Shown here: positions 6,199 through 7,823 of the stretch, piece by piece | How positions within the stretch are numbered: position 1 is the stretch's first letter | Layout: every line of letters starts with the position of its first letter | Assembly (NCBI GenBank): GCA_001797905.1 | Contig: MGQS01000094.1 | Span: 4,337 to 12,159, forward strand | Origin: Deltaproteobacteria bacterium RBG_16_54_11 | GTDB lineage: Bacteria; Desulfobacterota; B13-G15; RBG-16-54-18 | Length of the DNA: 7,823 bases | Reading direction: 5' to 3' | Program-made: the position numbers and the translations under genes | Notes under the pieces: generated by a model | What the model saw: the letters and a program-made list of their open reading frames with translations, nothing else | Database searches by the model: none | What the model was told of the DNA's origin: nothing

Positions 6199-7002
6199 AT
6201 GAAGGCGCAAAAAACATTGATCATAGCTGGAAAAGGAGGGGTGGGGAAGACCACCATCGCCGTCAATATGGCGGTGCTCTGGGCCCAGGAACAATGGCAG
6301 GTGGGTCTCCTGGATGCCGACATCCACTCCCCCAATATCCCCCGCATGTTGGGCATCCATCCTCAGGGGGCTGAGGGGTTGGTGGAGGGGATAGAGCCTG
6401 CCTCGCCTATGAAAGGACTCAAGGTGGTCTCCTTAGCCCTCTTTCTGCACAATCAGGACATCTCCATAACCTGGCGCGGCCCCATCAAGCACGGGGTGAT
6501 CAAACAGTTTATCTCCGATGCCCACTGGGGGGAATTGGACTGCCTCATCGTGGATCTGCCGCCGGGAACGGGAGATGAGGCCATGAGCGCCGTACACTTC
6601 CTCAAGGGGGTGATCGGGGCCCTGATTATCACTACCCCGCAAGCACTCTCCTTGCTGGAGGCCCGCAGGACAGCCACTTTCTTCCGTCAGCACCATGTCC
6701 CCATCATCGGGCTCGTGGAAAACATGGTCGACTTTGTCTGCCCCCACTGTGAAAAGCCCTTAGCCCCTTTCGGCGAGGGTGGGGGCGAGAAGGTGGCTGA
6801 GGATCTAAACATACCCTTTGTGGGGAGGATACCGATCGACCCCGGGGCGGCTGCGTGCGCTGATAACGGGGAACCGTTCATCATCTCCCTTCCCCAATCA
6901 ATCATTGCCGGCACGGTACGCGATATCGGCCGGCGCTGCCAGACATTGATGGAACAACGGGGACGGCTCACCCTGGTGACCCAGCTCGTATACAAGGGTT
7001 GA
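6199..7002 (+). CDS. mrp: Mrp/NBP35-family Fe-S cluster carrier ATPase
   Basis: P-loop ATPase of the Mrp/NBP35/ApbC group, which binds a bridging iron-sulfur cluster in a dimer and passes it to apoproteins in the cytoplasm. In the 267 residues: deviant Walker A GKGGVGKTT (11-19); switch region GLLDADIHSPNIPRMLG (36-52); Walker B and following motif CLIVDLPPGTGDE (115-127); TTPQALSLLEARR (145-157); VENMVDFVCPHC (173-184), whose Cys181-x-x-Cys184 is the cluster-binding pair; and FGEGGGEKVAEDLNIPFVGRIPIDP (191-215), all typical. There is no N-terminal MIP18/DUF59 domain, so it is the short form. AGGA at 6190-6193 supports the ATG at 6199. The gene is divergent from the peptidase unit. MinD-like Walker A alone would be ambiguous, but the CPHC and FGEGGGEK motifs settle the family. 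The client proteins are unknown. Confidence 0.93.
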   Translation: MKAQKTLIIAGKGGVGKTTIAVNMAVLWAQEQWQVGLLDADIHSPNIPRMLGIHPQGAEGLVEGIEPASPMKGLKVVSLALFLHNQDISITWRGPIKHGVIKQFISDAHWGELDCLIVDLPPGTGDEAMSAVHFLKGVIGALIITTPQALSLLEARRTATFFRQHHVPIIGLVENMVDFVCPHCEKPLAPFGEGGGEKVAEDLNIPFVGRIPIDPGAAACADNGEPFIISLPQSIIAGTVRDIGRRCQTLMEQRGRLTLVTQLVYKG

Positions 7003-7060
7003 ATTCCGCGACAACCGCACGCTTAATTCGGTGAAGCTTATCATTATATAGTGAACGATC

Positions 7061-7073
7061 CCGCCACAGGCGG
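7061..7073. other. Small hairpin in the gap between the ATPase and nitroreductase genes
   Basis: CCGCC (7061-7065) pairs with GGCGG (7069-7073) around the loop ACA, followed by AATTTT. It could be a weak terminator for the ATPase gene or a short dispersed palindrome; the 5-bp stem and short T run make a strong terminator unlikely. The rest of the 160-base gap (7003-7162) shows an AT-rich TATATAGT stretch (7045-7052), possibly a -10 box with no clear -35, and complementary segments GGTGAAG (7030-7036) and CTTCACC (7100-7106). No small gene is seen. Confidence 0.35.
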
Positions 7074-7152
7074 AATTTTGGACAAAGTCGAAATAAATTC
7101 TTCACCTAACGGCCAGGGCCTTAATTTCTGAACGTAACAAATAATTTTTTCT

Positions 7153-7157
7153 GGAGG
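7153..7157 (+). promoter_or_regulatory. Ribosome binding site of the nitroreductase gene
   Basis: GGAGG ends five bases before the ATG at 7163. This favours that ATG over the second in-frame ATG at 7172 (Met4). Confidence 0.7.
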
Positions 7158-7162
7158 TCAGC

Positions 7163-7711
7163 ATGGATAGTATGGAAGCCATCAAGGGGAGGCGATCGGT
7201 GAGATCGTATAAGTCTGATCCAATCCCCGAAGAGAAGCTGCGCAAGGTCTTGGAGGCCGTTCGCTGGGCGCCCTCCTGGGCCAATACCCAGTGTTGGGAA
7301 ACCATCGTGGTCAGGGAGCATGGGACCAAAAAGCAGTTGGCCGAGACATTACCGCCCGGCAACCCCTCTCGCGAGGCGATCGTACAGGCCCCTCTCACGC
7401 TGGCCTTGATCGGCATCGAGGGAAGGGCAGGATTCTACAAGGGAACGGCTGCCACCGACAAAGGCGACTGGTACATGTTCGATTGCGGTCTGGCTGCACA
7501 GAACCTCTGCCTGGCAGCCCATGCCGAAGGGCTCGGGACGGTGATCGTCGGCTTGTTCGACGCCGCCAAGGCGGCTGAGGTCCTGCAGGTCCCCCAGGGG
7601 AAGGCCGTGGTGATCATTACCCCCCTCGGCTTCCCGGAGAAGGTCCCCGCGCCCCCGAAGAGGAAAGAGATCGAGGAATTCCTCTATCAAGAAGTTTACG
7701 GGAAGCGTTAA
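7163..7711 (+). CDS. Nitroreductase-family FMN flavoprotein
   Basis: Small FMN-dependent oxidoreductase of the nitroreductase fold, expected to use NAD(P)H to reduce nitro compounds, quinones or other acceptors in the cytoplasm; the true substrate is unknown. The 182 residues suit the short branch of the family. Seen: GRRSVRSYKSDPIPEEKLRK (9-28), whose R-R-S-V-R-x-Y contacts the FMN phosphate in relatives; APSWANTQCWE (36-46) in place of the usual A-P-S-A-x-N-x-Q-P-W; MFDCGLAAQNLCLAAHAEGLGT (105-126), the typical second FMN-binding helix; and IITPLGFPEKVPAPPKRKEIEEF (151-173) near the C-terminus, matching the family's G-x-P-x-x-x-P-P-x-R-K ending. The conserved blocks appear complete. It probably shares a transcript with the following zinc-ribbon gene, which starts three bases after its stop; the 160-base gap upstream could hold its own promoter. 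Confidence 0.92.
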   Translation: MDSMEAIKGRRSVRSYKSDPIPEEKLRKVLEAVRWAPSWANTQCWETIVVREHGTKKQLAETLPPGNPSREAIVQAPLTLALIGIEGRAGFYKGTAATDKGDWYMFDCGLAAQNLCLAAHAEGLGTVIVGLFDAAKAAEVLQVPQGKAVVIITPLGFPEKVPAPPKRKEIEEFLYQEVYGKR

Positions 7712-7714
7712 GGG

Positions 7715-7823
7715 GTGAGAAACCAGAAGCGCTTCTGTCCGCTATGCGGCGGGCGATTGGAGCGCATCTCCCGGGAAGGCCGGATGCGGCTCTATTGCAG
7801 GCAGTGCGACAGCATCCTGTACG
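7715..7823 (+). CDS. N-terminus of a zinc-ribbon protein, probably a Nudix hydrolase (3' end outside window)
   Basis: A GTG start three bases after the nitroreductase stop opens a frame of 36 codons that runs off the right edge. The protein begins MRNQKRFCPLCGGRLERIS and continues to YCRQCDSILY, with cysteine pairs C8/C11 and C28/C31 spaced as in a zinc ribbon. Many Nudix hydrolases of the NADH-pyrophosphatase type start with such a ribbon followed by Y-x-N-P and the catalytic Nudix box, but neither is visible here, so the enzyme class is inferred. The purine-rich GGGAAG about ten bases upstream could serve as ribosome binding site. The very tight spacing argues for cotranscription with the nitroreductase. 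Confidence 0.65.
   Translation, partial: MRNQKRFCPLCGGRLERISREGRMRLYCRQCDSILY

Overview
The window comes from a Gram-negative bacterium: it carries a TolC-type outer-membrane channel with a MacA/MacB-type inner-membrane partner set. Base composition is moderately GC-rich, and the right-hand genes look richer in GC than the efflux genes (by eye, not computed). Gene content (Mrp/NBP35-type ATPase, small nitroreductase, P1 peptidase) would suit an environmental, possibly anaerobic lineage such as Desulfobacterota or a related phylum. That placement is a guess, because no rRNA or marker gene is present.

Layout. Bases 2-3525 (+) hold a compact efflux operon: the C-terminal end of a TolC-family outer-membrane factor, a MacA-like periplasmic adaptor that overlaps it by 11 bases, and a full-length MacB-like ABC transporter. 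Together they would form a tripartite pump across both membranes; the substrate cannot be read from the sequence. A short T-rich, convergent gap (3526-3613) follows. Bases 3614-6014 (-) hold a two-gene unit: a P1/DmpA-family peptidase, then an RlmI-like rRNA methyltransferase that begins one base after the peptidase stop. A divergent promoter region (6015-6198) separates this unit from a rightward group: an Mrp/NBP35-family Fe-S carrier ATPase (6199-7002), a 160-base gap, an FMN nitroreductase-family protein (7163-7711), and the start of a probable zinc-ribbon Nudix hydrolase cut by the window edge.

All genes belong to recognisable families and I see no CRISPR array, transposase, phage gene, tRNA or rRNA. 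The most unusual structure is inside the methyltransferase gene. Two in-frame low-complexity insertions, at about residues 95-149 and 207-254, contain a 21-bp tandem repeat of five units, a 37-base palindrome with perfect 16-bp arms, a diverged relative of that palindrome about 400 bases away, and a diverged 63-base duplication. They look like repeat expansion and palindromic-element insertion tolerated in surface loops of a housekeeping enzyme. The other points worth a look are an adaptor protein with a very short helical hairpin, and back-to-back divergent promoters whose -35 boxes form an inverted repeat.
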